From Lepas anatifera (Eukaryota; Arthropoda; Thecostraca; Lepadidae), in contig JAOTON010000385.1 in NCBI GenBank assembly GCA_034440635.1, positions 3,401,001-3,465,000 on the forward strand: 64,000 nucleotides of DNA. The letters run 5' to 3'. Under the pieces are notes generated by a model that saw only the letters and a list, made by a program, of their open reading frames with translations, did not search any database and had not been told where the DNA came from. Below, in pieces: positions 12,581 through 25,500 of this stretch (positions are counted from its first letter, which is position 1; each line of letters begins with the position of its first letter). The translations under genes were made by a program, and so were the position numbers.

Positions 12581-13754
12581 TATATATTTGGATATATAGT
12601 AACTATATATAAGTTAACGACTCTGAAAAATAGATATACCTACCTAGGAAAATACAAATTTACTAGCACCTGAATCTCAATCAAAATAAATAAGAAATTA
12701 TAGCTTCTCCCAATATTCTTGAGAGATGCAATGCGGTTTTATACAGCAATACCTTTCTGGGGGTGCCGGACCATTTCAGGGAAGGTCGATCGGGGGAAGG
12801 AAAATGCCCCCACTTGTCCCTGCAGGATTAACCGTGCGATATCACAAAATGGCATAGATTTCATACACGGGCGTCAAAAGTGGGCGGACGGGTTCCCAAA
12901 TTTTGAACTCTGTTTAGGTTTTCTGCCCTTCCTTTTATTACCTGTGCAGACCTGCGTAAATATTCTCAACTTAATGTTAAGAAAGTTCATTGGTAGCGTT
13001 TTTAAAGACAGCCAATATGCCCAAACTTTGCTTCTGACCCCTACCCCCGCCTTTCCCTAGTCATCTCCAGCCCGGGGTTCGTCCGTCCCCTGTAAAAATT
13101 CCGTAGCGACGCTCCTGCCTTCATCTATCAAGCATGACTATTTTATATCGAGCTACCCTCATACCTCAGTCAAATATATCTGACCCGCTCCACCCACAAA
13201 TAGATATATAATTTGGTGCGGTCTGGGACACCAAAACATTATGCAGGTATACTATTTGAAGCGAGAAGCCCCTTCGTTCTTCTACAGAAAAGGAAGGATG
13301 GTGTCAGATCGACAGCGACGCCTCGTTTGTACATCTACCCGGGCGGGTTTATCCCGTTATCATTCCTCGTGCCACTGGTCATGTTGACGGGCGCCGCCGT
13401 TGTGCCTCGCCCGGGTAGCTGAGACACCAATCCAGCGGGTCGTAGTGATCACTTCAGGCCAAGTTCAAGGTCAAAGGTATATCGACCGTGAATGGTGGCA
13501 GCCACACCCGGCGGCGTCGCGGGCTAACGATGATGCCGCAGATATGAGGGCTGAAGAAAGCGGAAGTTAATCGCATGCTGCAGAGTATTCCAGGTGATGA
13601 GTCATTGATTGTGTTGAACGCAGTTGTGTTTCGCTGCCAAGATGGCTGGTAAAACATCCAGGGAAGCATCCAAGCTTATGTGTCAGTTTTCTTTTGAACT
13701 GATCCAAGTCGTTAAGGTCCCACTCAAGTGTCTGTATCTAAAGTCAATGAGCTT
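11084..13754. other. Intergenic, with (AT)n and MITE fragments
   Basis: Holds an AT microsatellite at about 12535-12577 and a fragment of a dispersed repeat reading GGGGTGTCTGGACACCCCCA at 11729. A MITE remnant at about 12757-12830 includes GACCATTTCAGGGAAGGTCGATCGGGGGA and resembles 18.3 kb and 56.8 kb. A hydrophobic open frame ends at 13414 with only a weak donor; it is not supported as a gene. A TCAAGGTCA hexamer-type site lies near 13463. Confidence 0.35.
12535..12577. repeat. (AT)n microsatellite
   Basis: Near-perfect AT dinucleotide run within a wider TATATA-rich stretch (about 12510-12610). Confidence 0.9.
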
Positions 13755-14782
13755 TTAGCCCTCGCCCTACCGGGGGCCATCGATGGCCCCCAAGGTTTTT
13801 TTCGGGATAGCAGAAAAACGACGAGACGCAGCGCCGCGGTTAAGGGCTCTGTCTCTCACCCCGTCATTTTCACATGATCCCTGAAAATTTTTTCCCCGGT
13901 TCACCCAAGGTCAGGTCACCAGGCAAGGTCAAATAAGGTCACCTCACTTTAACTTTTGAGCTCTACAAGAGCTACATTTCTTAGTCGATCAATTTGAAAC
14001 TTCCTACACTTCATGACCCTTCCAGGGTCTACAAGGTGTATATCCGGGATTTTTCGATTTCGTGACCTGAGTTCAGGTGACGAGGCGACCTCTCCCATTG
14101 AAAAAGCATGGGGAAAACCTGTCTTATGATCTAAAAGTCATAAAAACGATTGCAAACGCTGACATTGCTCATAAAAGCGTTCTTGGACACCCCTTCACGA
14201 ATCCCAGGAGCCATATTTTCCCTTTGACATTTCAAAGGTCATCGAAGGTCAGCAGGGGTCAAAAACAGCCCTTTGAAAATAACTTTTGACCTAATTGAGC
14301 TAGAGCGATGTATCAAACACCATCGTGTTTGTTTTGTCATTGGCTTTCATTTTATATACGGCAAGGTCACTCTGACTTTTCGTGACCTCAGGTCATATTA
14401 GGTCATGAAGTGACCTCTGGAGGTCAAACCACTGGCGGGAGGTCATTACGTTTCACATAGCGAAAAAGGGTTTGCCAATTTACTACCAAATGTACTTTAC
14501 CAGATCTCAATGGCACTAATGACAGAAGAGTTATGCCCAGTTTTCTTAAACATTGCATATTTGAGTGAAAATGGCGTATCGTGACCTAACTTGATCTCTG
14601 GAGGTCAAACAATTGACCTGAGAGCTTAAACATGTGAAGTAGTTTCCTACTGAATTCACGCGAGCTTTCTATTGCACTTTGCAGATTTGCGCTAACCCCC
14701 ATATTTTCGGAGTTAGAGGGGGCCATCTGTGCCCCCCGGTGGGGCGAAGGTGGCGCAAGACCCCCGGTGGAGCGCGGGTTAA
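13755..14782. mobile_element. TTAA-flanked element, subtype A (copy 3)
   Basis: The left target site has decayed to TTAG (13755-13758), followed by CCCTCGCCCTACCGGGGGCC. The right end is CCCCCGGTGGAGCGCGGG, then TTAA at 14779-14782. The 1020-bp interior is collinear with 7413-8434. It carries AGGTCA pairs and a CCCATTGAAAAAGCATGGGG core. No ORF of transposase type. Confidence 0.72.
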
Positions 14783-17524
14783 TTTGGCCTGTATACATAT
14801 AACACACTTTATATTTTTGTATCATGTACAGAAATGTGCAAACAACAGACAACCGACGACGAAACCGGTAAAACTGCTAGACTAGAAAACTATTTTCCTC
14901 CTCACTATGTCTGACCGTAGTTTTCATTTTATTGAATAAAAATCGGATGTGGATATAATCCTTAGGTTAGAGGTAGCCAGAGTATTACTTTTCAGCATGG
15001 TCTTATTTTTGTAATGATCTTGACGAGTTTTTTTTAAATAACGCTGATGACGACATCTATATAGTTCGATAAAAAACAACGATGAATATGATATTGTCAC
15101 GACATCCAATTTTTAGGAATTAATTCTAAAATGTATTGGTATGAAGCTCAATTCAATGTCTTGCTAAACAGTGACCAATAGCTTGTAATTTTACCTATTG
15201 TATTATAATGATTCTGATGAAGGGCTCTGCCCGAATATATAATCCCAGTCTTATAATCAATATCCTCGCATCATCACTCCGAAATTTATAAAACCTGTAC
15301 TAATCGATCTCTCCTCATGGAGACACTGATGTTTCTGCTATTTGACTCCGTAATCTTTCGTAAAATTTACAACGTACTTGTATTTCTTTACGTAAATGAG
15401 CAAGAAGGTAAAACCCACTTATAGCTCAAGTCAAATAAGTAAAACAAAGACATGGTATTCACAATGAAACGATAAAAAGATATCCGTGGCAGTCCTAGAT
15501 GGGAAACAACATGTGTAGATAAAGCACAGGAGAAGAGACAAGATAAAAGGTAAAAACTTTCGCTTAAACATCAAGAGCCACACGAGAATCAACGGGTGCT
15601 GCTTGACGAACTTCACTACAGTTCCTTTAAATATATGGCACGTGGTGTTAGACGGAGCGATTGTGGGGCACTTGCTCGCAAAATCATCAAAACAGAGTAA
15701 AGCCCGAATAAAAACACCTAGACCAGGATTCGAGCAGAGAGACCACATTTAAGAACCTTAGTATGAGTAGAGAGACCACTTGCACTGCCCCGGTACTGAG
15801 CAAGAGTTAAAGATTAATGTCAATGCATGACACACATTGAGCATTATTGCGGCGGCCCAATTATGTATCATCGGTCCAGGTTATTGACTTTGCAGAGGCA
15901 CGTGACCAAAAGTTCTAGTTTCACCCGGGCATCGGACTGGCTGTGAATCTCACTTTCCGCACCCAGCTCATTGGAAAGTTATTTCAAAAGAGAACAAAAT
16001 CTTAAGATTTCCTATCAGAGCTTAAGATTGACAATAAGATCAGTTCGCACTGCAAACACCGCAAATATTATCATAGTGTAAACAATAACCTGTCATAGAG
16101 ATCAACAGTGCAAATGTGAGTTTGGTCTTGGAGTGTGGCAGTGTGGCAGCAGGAAGAGCAGCAAAAACCCACCGAAAAATAATTGATTTCATATAAACAT
16201 TATTATAGCCTTGTGGAAGTTGCTATATCCCGATCATTTCGTTTAAGACGAAAAATGTCCCATGCTATTCAGTTATCATTTCTGGCTGGAAGAACAAGGC
16301 AGAGTGACCTCACGTTGGAAAGAAATGATCACTTACATAAAATTGACGCACCATTTCTTTGCCGAACACTTCTTAGGCCGCGAATGAAATGGAACCTTAG
16401 GAATTTCTTCCAGTCATTTTCTGGAGCATTGCTCGTACCCCGGAGCTTATGCACGGTGGCAGCATTGCGCTCAAGAACAGGACTGTTTACGGTGTCTAAA
16501 TCAGCTCATTACAAACAGGACTGCTAGAATAGGTGATTTCCCGAGTGGCGCGAATTTGTACCTTTGGCCCTCTGTTTTCTGACAAAAAGTGCAACTTAAC
16601 CTCCGGCGTGAGGTATGTGAAGGGGACTCTTGTTGTCTGTATCGGAAGGCAGAACTAATATTTCAGATGTTCCATAGAGTGCAGCGTCGAATCATTACTT
16701 ATATAGCAGTGTCGGAATCACTTGAGCGACAATATCCTCTTCCTCCAGGGTCAGGGTCAATGAATGCTGATATAATTTGGGATTTGGTCATAGAATCATC
16801 ACGGATATCTCAAAATTTAGTTTTTTTACGCAGGACAATTTGGAGACGAATATTCATTCTGTTTCGTTGCATCTTGTGAAAATAATTCACTCAGATTTAG
16901 GCAATGCTTACCCGCTTCAAAAGCCCTTCTCGCTAATGAATCACTTTAAAGCTGCATTCCGGCTGAATCCAACACAGCTTCAGAGGTGTTCTGCATGAGT
17001 CACAGAGATTAGACGCTATCATGATTTTCGTCTCAGCAACAGCGAACAGAAACATGTAGACATCCAGTGAATGTCAAAAGAATCTCCAGGGTCAGTTCAA
17101 GTCTCGTATCTGAGACAGGTTTTTAATCTTCCTGGGAAGGCAGGACGTTGACTTCTTTGATTACCGTAAAACAGCAATCGAAAATAGCCTGGAGGCGGTG
17201 AGAATTCCCACGGTGGGCGTTGGAAGTGATTTTCCTCAGCTAATCTGGCGGCGTTCGGGGTAAGCTTGGGATGAAGTCAGATAGCTCGATGGGGACGCTG
17301 ATCGACGATAATCTAACAGCATCAGAGGGGAAATGTTGCAACAGCTCATCGGCTGTCTTGCACAGCACAGACAATTGGTAAAAACAGTGATTTATTGATG
17401 CTTCTAAGAGCAGCAGTTTTAATTCTTTGACTATCACACGCTACACCGCATGATCAGTTGGATATTTTCACCTTTACGCATTTGTAAAAATCGCGTGCCG
17501 GCCCTTCCGCGGTCGTCCCAACAG
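14783..17524. other. Intergenic, no gene supported
   Basis: Mostly AT-rich. Open frames at 15431-15748 (minus) and 16183-16527 (plus) have neither coding-like third-base bias nor recognised motifs. A short CGAATATATAATC segment at about 15231 also occurs at 9291, so it is probably repeat-derived. Confidence 0.35.
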
Positions 17525-20500
17525 ATGGGGTCGCTGAGACCGGTTGCCCCCTCGCTGTGGCCGTGTCCAGGGCGGGCCGCAGAGGTCACCGACCTGGCGC
17601 AGCAGTTTTTACAGGCGATGTCGACGCTGCCGACAGCCAGGAGTTCACACGGCCGCCGCCTGCCGTCGGGTCCAGGTGAGTCCGATGCCTCCCGTCGGCC
17701 ACAGGGTAACACTGGAGATCAGCCCCAGACGGATATAGGCTGAGTTCTAGCCGAGTGAGAGTTGTGACTTGCTTGTTTATTAGGGTCACTCCCAACAGGA
17801 ACACTAGCCCAGTTTATGCGATAGTTAGCGCCACTTTCCGTCTGAAAGGCTGACGTAGCCCATATAATTGAGCAGAATTCAGTTGGATAAGAGCCAACGA
17901 AAAGGTAATGCCCGGCCTACATTTTCAAACGCAGCAAAATTTCCGCATAATTTTGGTCTGAAGCGACAATTGACCACCTTTCCAGAAACATTAAGACCAC
18001 GGTTCACGCCTACTTACTTTTTTGTTGAAATTTTGTATTAGTCCCAGCTCGGCTGAAACATAAATTTCTGTAAAGGCAAATGCTTGTCCTCAGTTCATGG
18101 CTGTCCGTCCTCTACTAACTCACGGCTATAAAGCTTTTATGTGCACACTGCTTTAGGAGCACGCAAAGACCTGCAAACTGCAAACATTGAACACAAATTA
18201 TCCATGGGAAAATGTTTTATTTTTAAAGGATGAATGCTACAAGATATACTTACCGGTCATAGGCAGATCCGGGATTTCCAACGGGGAAGGGGTACGTGTT
18301 GAGGGCGCCATCTGGACCAGAAGTGCTAGTTTTCAGCGAAAAACAACCATAAGGTGGGCGCCAAATCCTATCACAGAGGCGCAAATATTCGCATCCTGGT
18401 GGTGGGAGGAGGTAGGAACCGATATTTCAAGGGGAGCCATTGACCTTTCTAGGGCTGCCGTGACCATTCCAGAGGGCGCTAAGGGTCGATAGGGGTGAAG
18501 TGCACCTACTTGTCCCCTCCCCCTGGATCTGCCTATGGATCAGGGCATTAGATGAATAGTCTTCCTATTTGAGCGAAGGCATGCCATCTTATTCCTTCCC
18601 TCAGGCCACCAAATAAGATTAGAAAGGAAAAACGCGTCAGTTAGTCCGGGCACACTATCTTTGATTTCTTGAAGACTTTGCAGTTTTCCACCAATTAAAA
18701 CATTTTATTTTATGGAAATTCCCAATCACGGATATAACATGCTATATCAAAATTTCTTAGTGGTATTTTAGTGTGGGTCAATATTTTTGCCCAATTTGCG
18801 TTTAGGCCAGGGAGCTTATGGCATTATTCCCATTTTTGTGAGCTTTCGCCTCCAACTCCATTGATTACTGCCAACAGAATCCCTGGAGTCATTTAAATGT
18901 AGTCTTGAGTCTAAGAAACAGTTTGGATACGACACTACGGAAACCATCGCTAAGACCTTCCTTGAATGAGGCAAAAAACACCACAAGCCCAAGATTCATT
19001 ACAAAATGTTAAGTGGAAGGCGGGAGGCGAAATTCACTCATCACTACGTTTTTTCCAAGTGGCTGAAAATTTGACAGAAATCCAGCTTTCAAGCTTTTCA
19101 AGTCTAATTAGCCATATAACAATTATTATGCTTCGGTGGTATTTTCATCAGTTCATGTTTTGAAAACATACTGCCTGTCGATGTTCGAAGATGCCATTCT
19201 TATTCCAATTCGGTCAGTCAGAGGTAAAGTAAAAAACAAACTCAAATACTTCAACTTTCAATTGCACCGTAAATACTGATAGATTTGGTAGAAAATTGCA
19301 TATAATTCTCCTCCAGCACCTTTACGCCCGTCACCGGCGCGATTTAACCACCGCATTCATGGCTACTGAAAGGCTTAACTAACACACTCATGGTTGCGGA
19401 TAGGCTTAACCCATGGGTGGAGATCGGGGAAAAGGAGGGTTCATGACCCCCTGGATTCTGGGGTTAAGCCCGTGGTCTGCGACCATAGGCTTTGTATAGG
19501 GCCTGTATTATCGTTCCAGTGTTAACCCATCCAGGACCCCCTACCTCTCCCTTGGGCCGAGATGACATCTCTAGACTTAGTTTAACCAACGCACTGCTCC
19601 TGGAATCTGCAGCTGACGAGATCGCGGGCGCCTAGTTCAGCGACTTTTTTCGTTTTGCATTGTTCCTGAGGTCGTTCTACTTTTTGGGTTCATACTAGCT
19701 TTTGCGCTTAAATACTGAAAACTCACTCTTTAATTCAGAGTTTTTTTGAAAGCACCAACATTACTAAGATAGGCAGCAGTGACACTTGTCTAGAGCCTAT
19801 ACCTAACTACTGTCAACAGCCTGCACTTAGGCTAGGTTTTTATCATATTAATTTACCTTGATGGCCATCAAAGTGTAGAACTCATATATATATATATAAC
19901 TTATCCTCAAACCCTCGACTTCTTTATGGGGAACTTTTCGGTCTTTGAGGAGGCCCGGGAGCTCTTTCAATAGTTCGAGACCAATAACTAACCTGTATTA
20001 TGATTCTTACGCTAATGACTTGAAGCTGGGTTTTGCATTGCATTAGATCATGCATATAAGTTTTTCCAGTCTACAGGCGAAACCTGTATCATATATTTTC
20101 TAATTTTAGCTCCATATAAATGGGGTCTGGGTGGCGTAGTTACTTTGTACGCGCGCCCGGCTTGGTCCCTAGCATTCTGTATATGCTGCAGAGCGTTAAC
20201 TGTAGTGAACTCGAGCCCATCAGGGACATGGTTTTGGGCCCTGAATGAACTGGAATTGACATTGGATAAAGCTTTCAGCTGATGCGCAGGCTCCAATCGA
20301 CCTTAATGACCTTTCTAGCCGCTACTAAGACGTCACATACATCATTCTGAGTCACATGTGTAACCTTCCTTCGACTTCGCAGCAAAGTACGTCATGAATT
20401 TAATCACTTTGCCCTTGACCGTCCTCTCCATAAGAACGCACTTGATTACCAGAAAACGTCTACTATAGCCCGAGGGGTATGCAAATGGGGTTGGTTTTGT

Positions 20501-20732
20501 CACAGTGGGTTGGCTGTCTGGTTTGGGGCAGCCAAAGTGCGGGAACCGGCTGGGGCCCGGTGGCCTGATAGAAGGCTGGGCCAATGACCGCAGCATCAGT
20601 CGGTGCCCGTCTGACGGGCTGCCTCTCAACATCCACTGCACGTGCCGCACCGCAGCTGAAGGCAGCAGCGTCGGAATCGGGCAGCTAGAGTTTGCAGGCG
20701 CACCCAGCCTGGTCACAGACCTGGTGACGTAA
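17525..20732 (+). CDS. Candidate two-exon gene of unknown function
   Basis: Two GC-rich islands join in phase. Exon a is 17525..17675 (acceptor CCCAACAG|ATG, donor CCAG|GTGAGT, phase 1). Exon b is 20506..20732 (acceptor TTTTGTCACAG|TG, stop TAA at 20730). Both have strong G/C third positions in this frame only. The product reads ...AAEVTDLAQQFLQAMSTLP..., then a HGRR dibasic segment, then exon b with four cysteines (PKCGN, SRCPSDGLPLNIHCTCRT) and the C-terminus SLVTDLVT. It would be at least 126 aa. No signal peptide is visible in these exons, so an upstream exon may be missing. The ATG at 17525 may be internal. A MITE lies in the intron. I do not recognise the family; a small secreted or disordered protein is possible. 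Alternative: two unrelated islands whose phases match by chance. Confidence 0.4.
18258..18537. mobile_element. MITE with CATAGGCAGATCC termini
   Basis: The ends CATAGGCAGATCCGGG and CCCTGGATCTGCCTATG are inverted repeats of about 16 bp bounding roughly 280 bp. Related interiors occur at about 56690-56880 and, inverted, at about 60110-60325 (AGATCTGCCTATGGA). No clear target-site duplication. No ORF. Confidence 0.6.
18538..20505. other. Putative intron/intergenic sequence with small repeats
   Basis: Between the two candidate exons. At about 19340-19560 several short segments start with GCTTAACCCATGG or similar TTAAC motifs, possibly decayed ends of TTAA elements. A short (TA)n run lies at about 19885. 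No coding signal. Confidence 0.3.
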
Positions 20733-22423
20733 TAGGTGGCACGTATGTCCGGTGGGAACCCGCAATATTATTATTTGCCTATAGTTCCGGTAGGGCCACT
20801 GACCTTGAGGCTTCTTAATCATCTGTTCTAATGATCACGCTGATTTAGATGATACAAATTCTGCTAGCAATTTAAATCAGAAAAAATCCATGGAAGTAAA
20901 TACGCATTGGGTGGAAGGAATGGTGGCAATTGGCCTCTTAGCCGGCACAAATTTGGGGTTAAGCGTCATTTAAACGGTTGGAGCTTAGACCTCCCATATC
21001 TATTTTACATTCAGCTCTTCTCACTCAGCTGAGAAGAGCTGAAAATGGCTGAGAAGAGCTCCTCAGCCCAGCTCAGCTCCACGGTCTTCGGTAGGTATGT
21101 ACATACATATGCATTTTGTGACCATGCTGGATCGTGCGGAAAAAAGAAAGATAGTTCTTAATCAACATAACAATGAAGCGTAATGATAATTGTCTCTGTT
21201 TGCTACAATCACTTTACCTGCAAGACTGGTACAAATTGGCGAAAGTCATCCGATGGTTGAATAGTGTCGAGGTGTGATTTTTTACGAAACACAAAAACGA
21301 CAAGAAAGTAAGCATTTCTGCTTATTGATCTTGAACAAGTTGTATTCATGCACAAAATATTCCCTCTGCCTGACTTTTTCCTTTTGGTTGTACTTGGCCC
21401 TCAATGCATATCCACGTTACCTATTTCGTTAAGTTTTCTTCAACGTGATTCGGGCAGAATTTGCAGATAGGATAATACAATTTGAAGATTCTTAATGTCT
21501 TAGTAGGGCCTCCCTCTCTTGTAATTCTGTAGCCTTCTACTTTTGATTTCAAAACGTATCTCTTTGACCAGATTCTCCATCACCTCCAAGTTAGGCGTAC
21601 TTATCTTTATACGGATGGACAGGTACAAATTGGCGAGAGTCATCCGATGGTTGAATCCGAGGGAACCGGACGAGCGGGAACCGGCTCCGGTTCCCGCAGC
21701 CGGTTCCCGCCTAAGAAGGCATACCACTCAAGAAGGCACAACGCTGTCAAGATCGTTTTGAGATGGGAGATAAACACGATGAATGTTTCCATACTAAGTA
21801 ATTCGAGAATAACCAACATACACCTATTATGTATTCAAGGAAACATGCCAGAAAGATAAACGATATTTCAAAACCGATTTTTTGCCAAGCTATGTGAAAT
21901 ATGAGGGTATCGTGTTATTTTCATGTTTCATTCATATCATTCATACTTCCACATGATACCTTTATATTTCACCTGACTTGACAAAGAATCGCTCTCGAGA
22001 TTATCAGCAGACCGTGACCGTTGCAAACTGAAGGGGGTAATCCCTGAAAAATGGGTGCGTTCGGTTTATGAAAACCAGAAGAAAAATACACGCACGTGAT
22101 CTCAGTGGTTTGCATTCCAATGGCAGCGGATTTCCTTCACCGTCCGGTGATTCCAAGACTGGGGTGCGGGTATGAAACAGCCGACCCGGCATTTCCGAGG
22201 ACAGGGGACAGGGGAGTGCAGGGATGGAGGGGGACACACCTTTTGAGCACAGTGCACCCTTGGTCCGCAGACAGTTGACTGAGAGGTGGTAACCGTAGTA
22301 GTCAGCAGGGTGCCGATGGTCTCGTCGATCAGTTCAGAAATCGTCTGGGTTTAAGTGTCAGTTGGTCATTTTTGGCCACAATTCTGTGGCGTGGAGATCG
22401 GGCCATTTTTATTTTTTTATCCG
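20733..22423. other. Intergenic upstream of the chitinase gene
   Basis: Contains a 12-bp-stem palindrome at 21012-21041, a direct duplication (21229-21262 and 21622-21655) and a GGAACCGG-rich patch at about 21660-21705. No gene is supported. Confidence 0.4.
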
Positions 22424-22430
22424 TATATAA
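22424..22430 (+). promoter_or_regulatory. Candidate TATA box of the chitinase gene
   Basis: TATATAA lies 148 bp upstream of the chosen ATG (22572) in otherwise mixed sequence. A TCAGT-type initiator is not obvious 25-35 bp downstream, so this is only suggestive. Confidence 0.25.
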
Positions 22431-22571
22431 TCCGTCCACCACTGCAGTTGATAGGTGACTGATGGATAAATATCCCCTGCCATGCTAGCCAGTTTTATGT
22501 CTGAACGGCTCTTCGCCCCCCAGCGTTCTGACTGCTCCCGTTTCGTTGCGCGGCAGCGGCGCTCAGTCAGG

Positions 22572-25500
22572 ATGTGGGCTCTGTTCGGTGTGACCTGTTT
22601 GCTGAGTCTGACCCTGGCCGGGGTCAGGGGCGCCGCCAGCCCCGCGGAACCCAGGGAGAGCGGTCGCATGGGCGGACCTTATGGTAAGTAACGGTGAAAG
22701 GCAGGACCGATGTTTCATGGTTGAGTAAGTGTGGTTTCATGTGGCTTTAGTCATAGTGTTATTGATGGGTTTCTGGCAAATATACAATTTTGTTTTCTGT
22801 CGTTCGAGGTTGTACGTGACTGAACATATTACACTGTATCTTACCCTCAAGTGACATTTTAAAACACAGTCGCCAGTTCTACTGACATGTACATGTCGTT
22901 TTCAGCTGTGCCTGTTTCTCATAAGTGGCCGTTTTTCCTTACCCACTGAAAGCCGCCCTCTAATTCACACTGACAAAACTACTTCAAAATTGATTCCCCT
23001 CACCATCTACCTGCACAAAAAGTCGTCGGCGAGATATGTCATCACTCTGACTCACCTCTCGTGGGCAGGCGCACTGGGTCACCACGTGAAGGACCTGACG
23101 TCCCTGCAGCGGACGTACGGCTCTGATCGGTCCGCTCGCATCGTCTGCTACTTCAGCAACTGGGCCATCTACCGCAAAGGTCTCGGAAAGTACGGCATTG
23201 ATGACATCCCGGCCCAGAAGTGTACCCACATGGTGTACTCGTTCATCGGAGTCAGCAACGTCACCTGGGGAGAGCTGATCCTGGATCCGGAGGTAAGCGA
23301 TGGGTGCATTGCTCAGGTATGGCGACTTTGTCCAAGGGCGTCGTCACCGGGAAGTGAGGGGACAGGGGCCCAGCTCCCCACTTTTTTATTCTACTTTTTC
23401 AACCGGGTTCCGACAGAAATTCAATATTATAACGAGCATGACCGGAAGGATACGAGGAACCAAATCGGAATAACGTTTTATCAAGAGGTGCTTAGTATGG
23501 CTATCTCAGCGTGGAGTTGAAGTTGTATTGGCCGTCACTTCCCTCACTATTGTCGGATGGCGACGTTCTTGGTAATGCTACGGAAAATTTTTGAAAGATT
23601 CAGCACTTGAAAATTAGTGCCCTGCAATTTTTTACTTTTCTCTTTTTCCTGTTATACGGGCCCAAGAACAATATTACCAGACATATCATATCATTTGACC
23701 TATTGGATGGTGACTTTGGCATCATCGGTGGATGATACCAAATGGAGATGATGATGGTTGGTCATTTTGCACGCATAACTGTGTATTTGAAGAAATGCCA
23801 GAACTAAAAGGAAATTTTCTTACCTCTGTAGGAACGCCCATACCTGAGGATGAAGCATTCATGCTATAAAGCTAATTGTTACGAGTAAAATATTGCTCAG
23901 CTCAGGGGCGTAGCCAAGGGGGGCGGCAGGGACAGCCCCCCCCCTGAGGGCCCAAAGGACTCCCTGAGGACACGATTCTGTAACAAGCAGGGCTATTTTT
24001 GCCCATCAGGGCCCTTTTGGCTCTGTCGCAGGGGCCCTTTTCGGGGCGCCGCCCCCCCCTAAGTGAAATCCTGGCTACGGCCCTGGCTCAGCTCTCTATC
24101 TATTTGAAGAAGAATTAAGTATTTACCTTTACAATCAAACACCCATCTTTTACTGACAAAAGTCAGTCAGAGCCTATGCTGTTCTCCGCTTGCAGTTGGA
24201 TGTGGAGCAGGGCAACTTCAAGAAGTTTGTCGCACTGCGAGAGAAACACCCTGGACTGAAGGTGTTAGTGGCCGTGGGAGGCTGGGGAGAAGGTGGCAAG
24301 AAATACTCCCAGATGGCCCGGGACCCGGCCAAGAGGAAATCGTTCGTCACTGCCATCGTTCGTAAGTATGGGTGCCTTTCGAAAATGAAGAAGACGCGAT
24401 GCAAATAGTGTTTGGCACCGACCACAAGACTTGGTCAATATTTCACTCCTGGGTTTGGTTGCTCATTTTCACCTTGGTACTTTTTTGACTGGATTGACAA
24501 GTGCCTGGAGGGTAATTTTGTATTTTTAAACTTTATTTTTCTGCCAGAAAATTAGTATGCGCCGAAGTGTTGAGCTTTATAGTCAACGCAGGGCTGTCGC
24601 CTACCCTGGGAATCAGATTCACATTAATCTGCGCCATCAAAGTTAAAAACGAGCAAATATGGAAACCAGTCACTAAAAGTGTGTATTTCAATGTATTTGA
24701 GGGTGCTGAGGCACCCCCAATGAACCTTCAACTTAGCGCCAAAGTAGGTATATCGAGAGGCTTATTGTTTTCATTTAAAGGATTCAGAATTAGCTTTACG
24801 TACTTCAAGAGGCTAAATGTATGAATATGAGGGGCTAAAGCAAATATTATACCAGGATATCTATTTTGTGTGGTTGGCACTGTTTGAAGTTTGAAAACCT
24901 TTAATGATTTGCGAAAATCTTCACCCGTGTCTGTCATCCGTTTCGTGAATTACAAAACAAATGCCTGGGTGGTACATCCAATGGCAGAGACTTGTGGATT
25001 TCAAAGACAATTTCCTGAGTTTACCAGGCCGAACTCATTTGAAAACAAGTTGAGAACCTAGCCTCAGGTTTTCATGCAACCCATGACCGTAAGCTATCTC
25101 TCTAGATGGCCATCATTCCCTCCCACTCAACGCAGTTTTTGCGTCCTAAACGTCAGATAAAATATGCAAAAGATAGCTAGACAAATAATGATATTTATGT
25201 TGATACCAAAAATAAATACAATATTAAAAGCCAAACCAAGAATATTCAATGGTCGATACCCACTTATCAACCGAACACTCTCGAACACCATCGCATCCGG
25301 CAGGGTTTATGCGTAAGTACCGTTTCGATGGGTTCGACTTGGACTGGGAGTATCCTGGTGCCACCGACCGCGGCGGCGGCTTCAAGGACAAGGACACCTT
25401 CAGGGATCTGGTGGGCGAGCTGAGAGCCACCTTCGACGCCCAGAAGCTGGGCTGGGAGCTGTCCATGGCCGTACCAGTAGCCAAATTCCGGCTCCAGGAG

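Noticed and set aside
13213..13414. Hydrophobic ORF (PLSFLVPLVMLTGAAVV) as a signal-peptide exon
   Set aside because: Third positions look coding near the end, but the donor CCGG|GTAGCT is weak and no exon with matching phase was found.
7413..14778. Autonomous piggyBac transposase within TTAA elements
   Set aside because: No frame longer than about 100 codons and no catalytic Asp signature; the elements are non-autonomous.
16183..16527. 114-codon plus ORF
   Set aside because: No coding bias, splice context or recognisable motif.
20342..20716. 124-codon minus ORF over the 20.5-20.7 kb island
   Set aside because: The plus strand has better third-position bias, a strong acceptor and a stop consistent with an upstream exon.
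22482..22571. Earlier in-frame ATG for the chitinase
   Set aside because: It would add about 30 Arg/Ser-rich residues before a typical signal peptide; the ATG at 22572 fits secretion.
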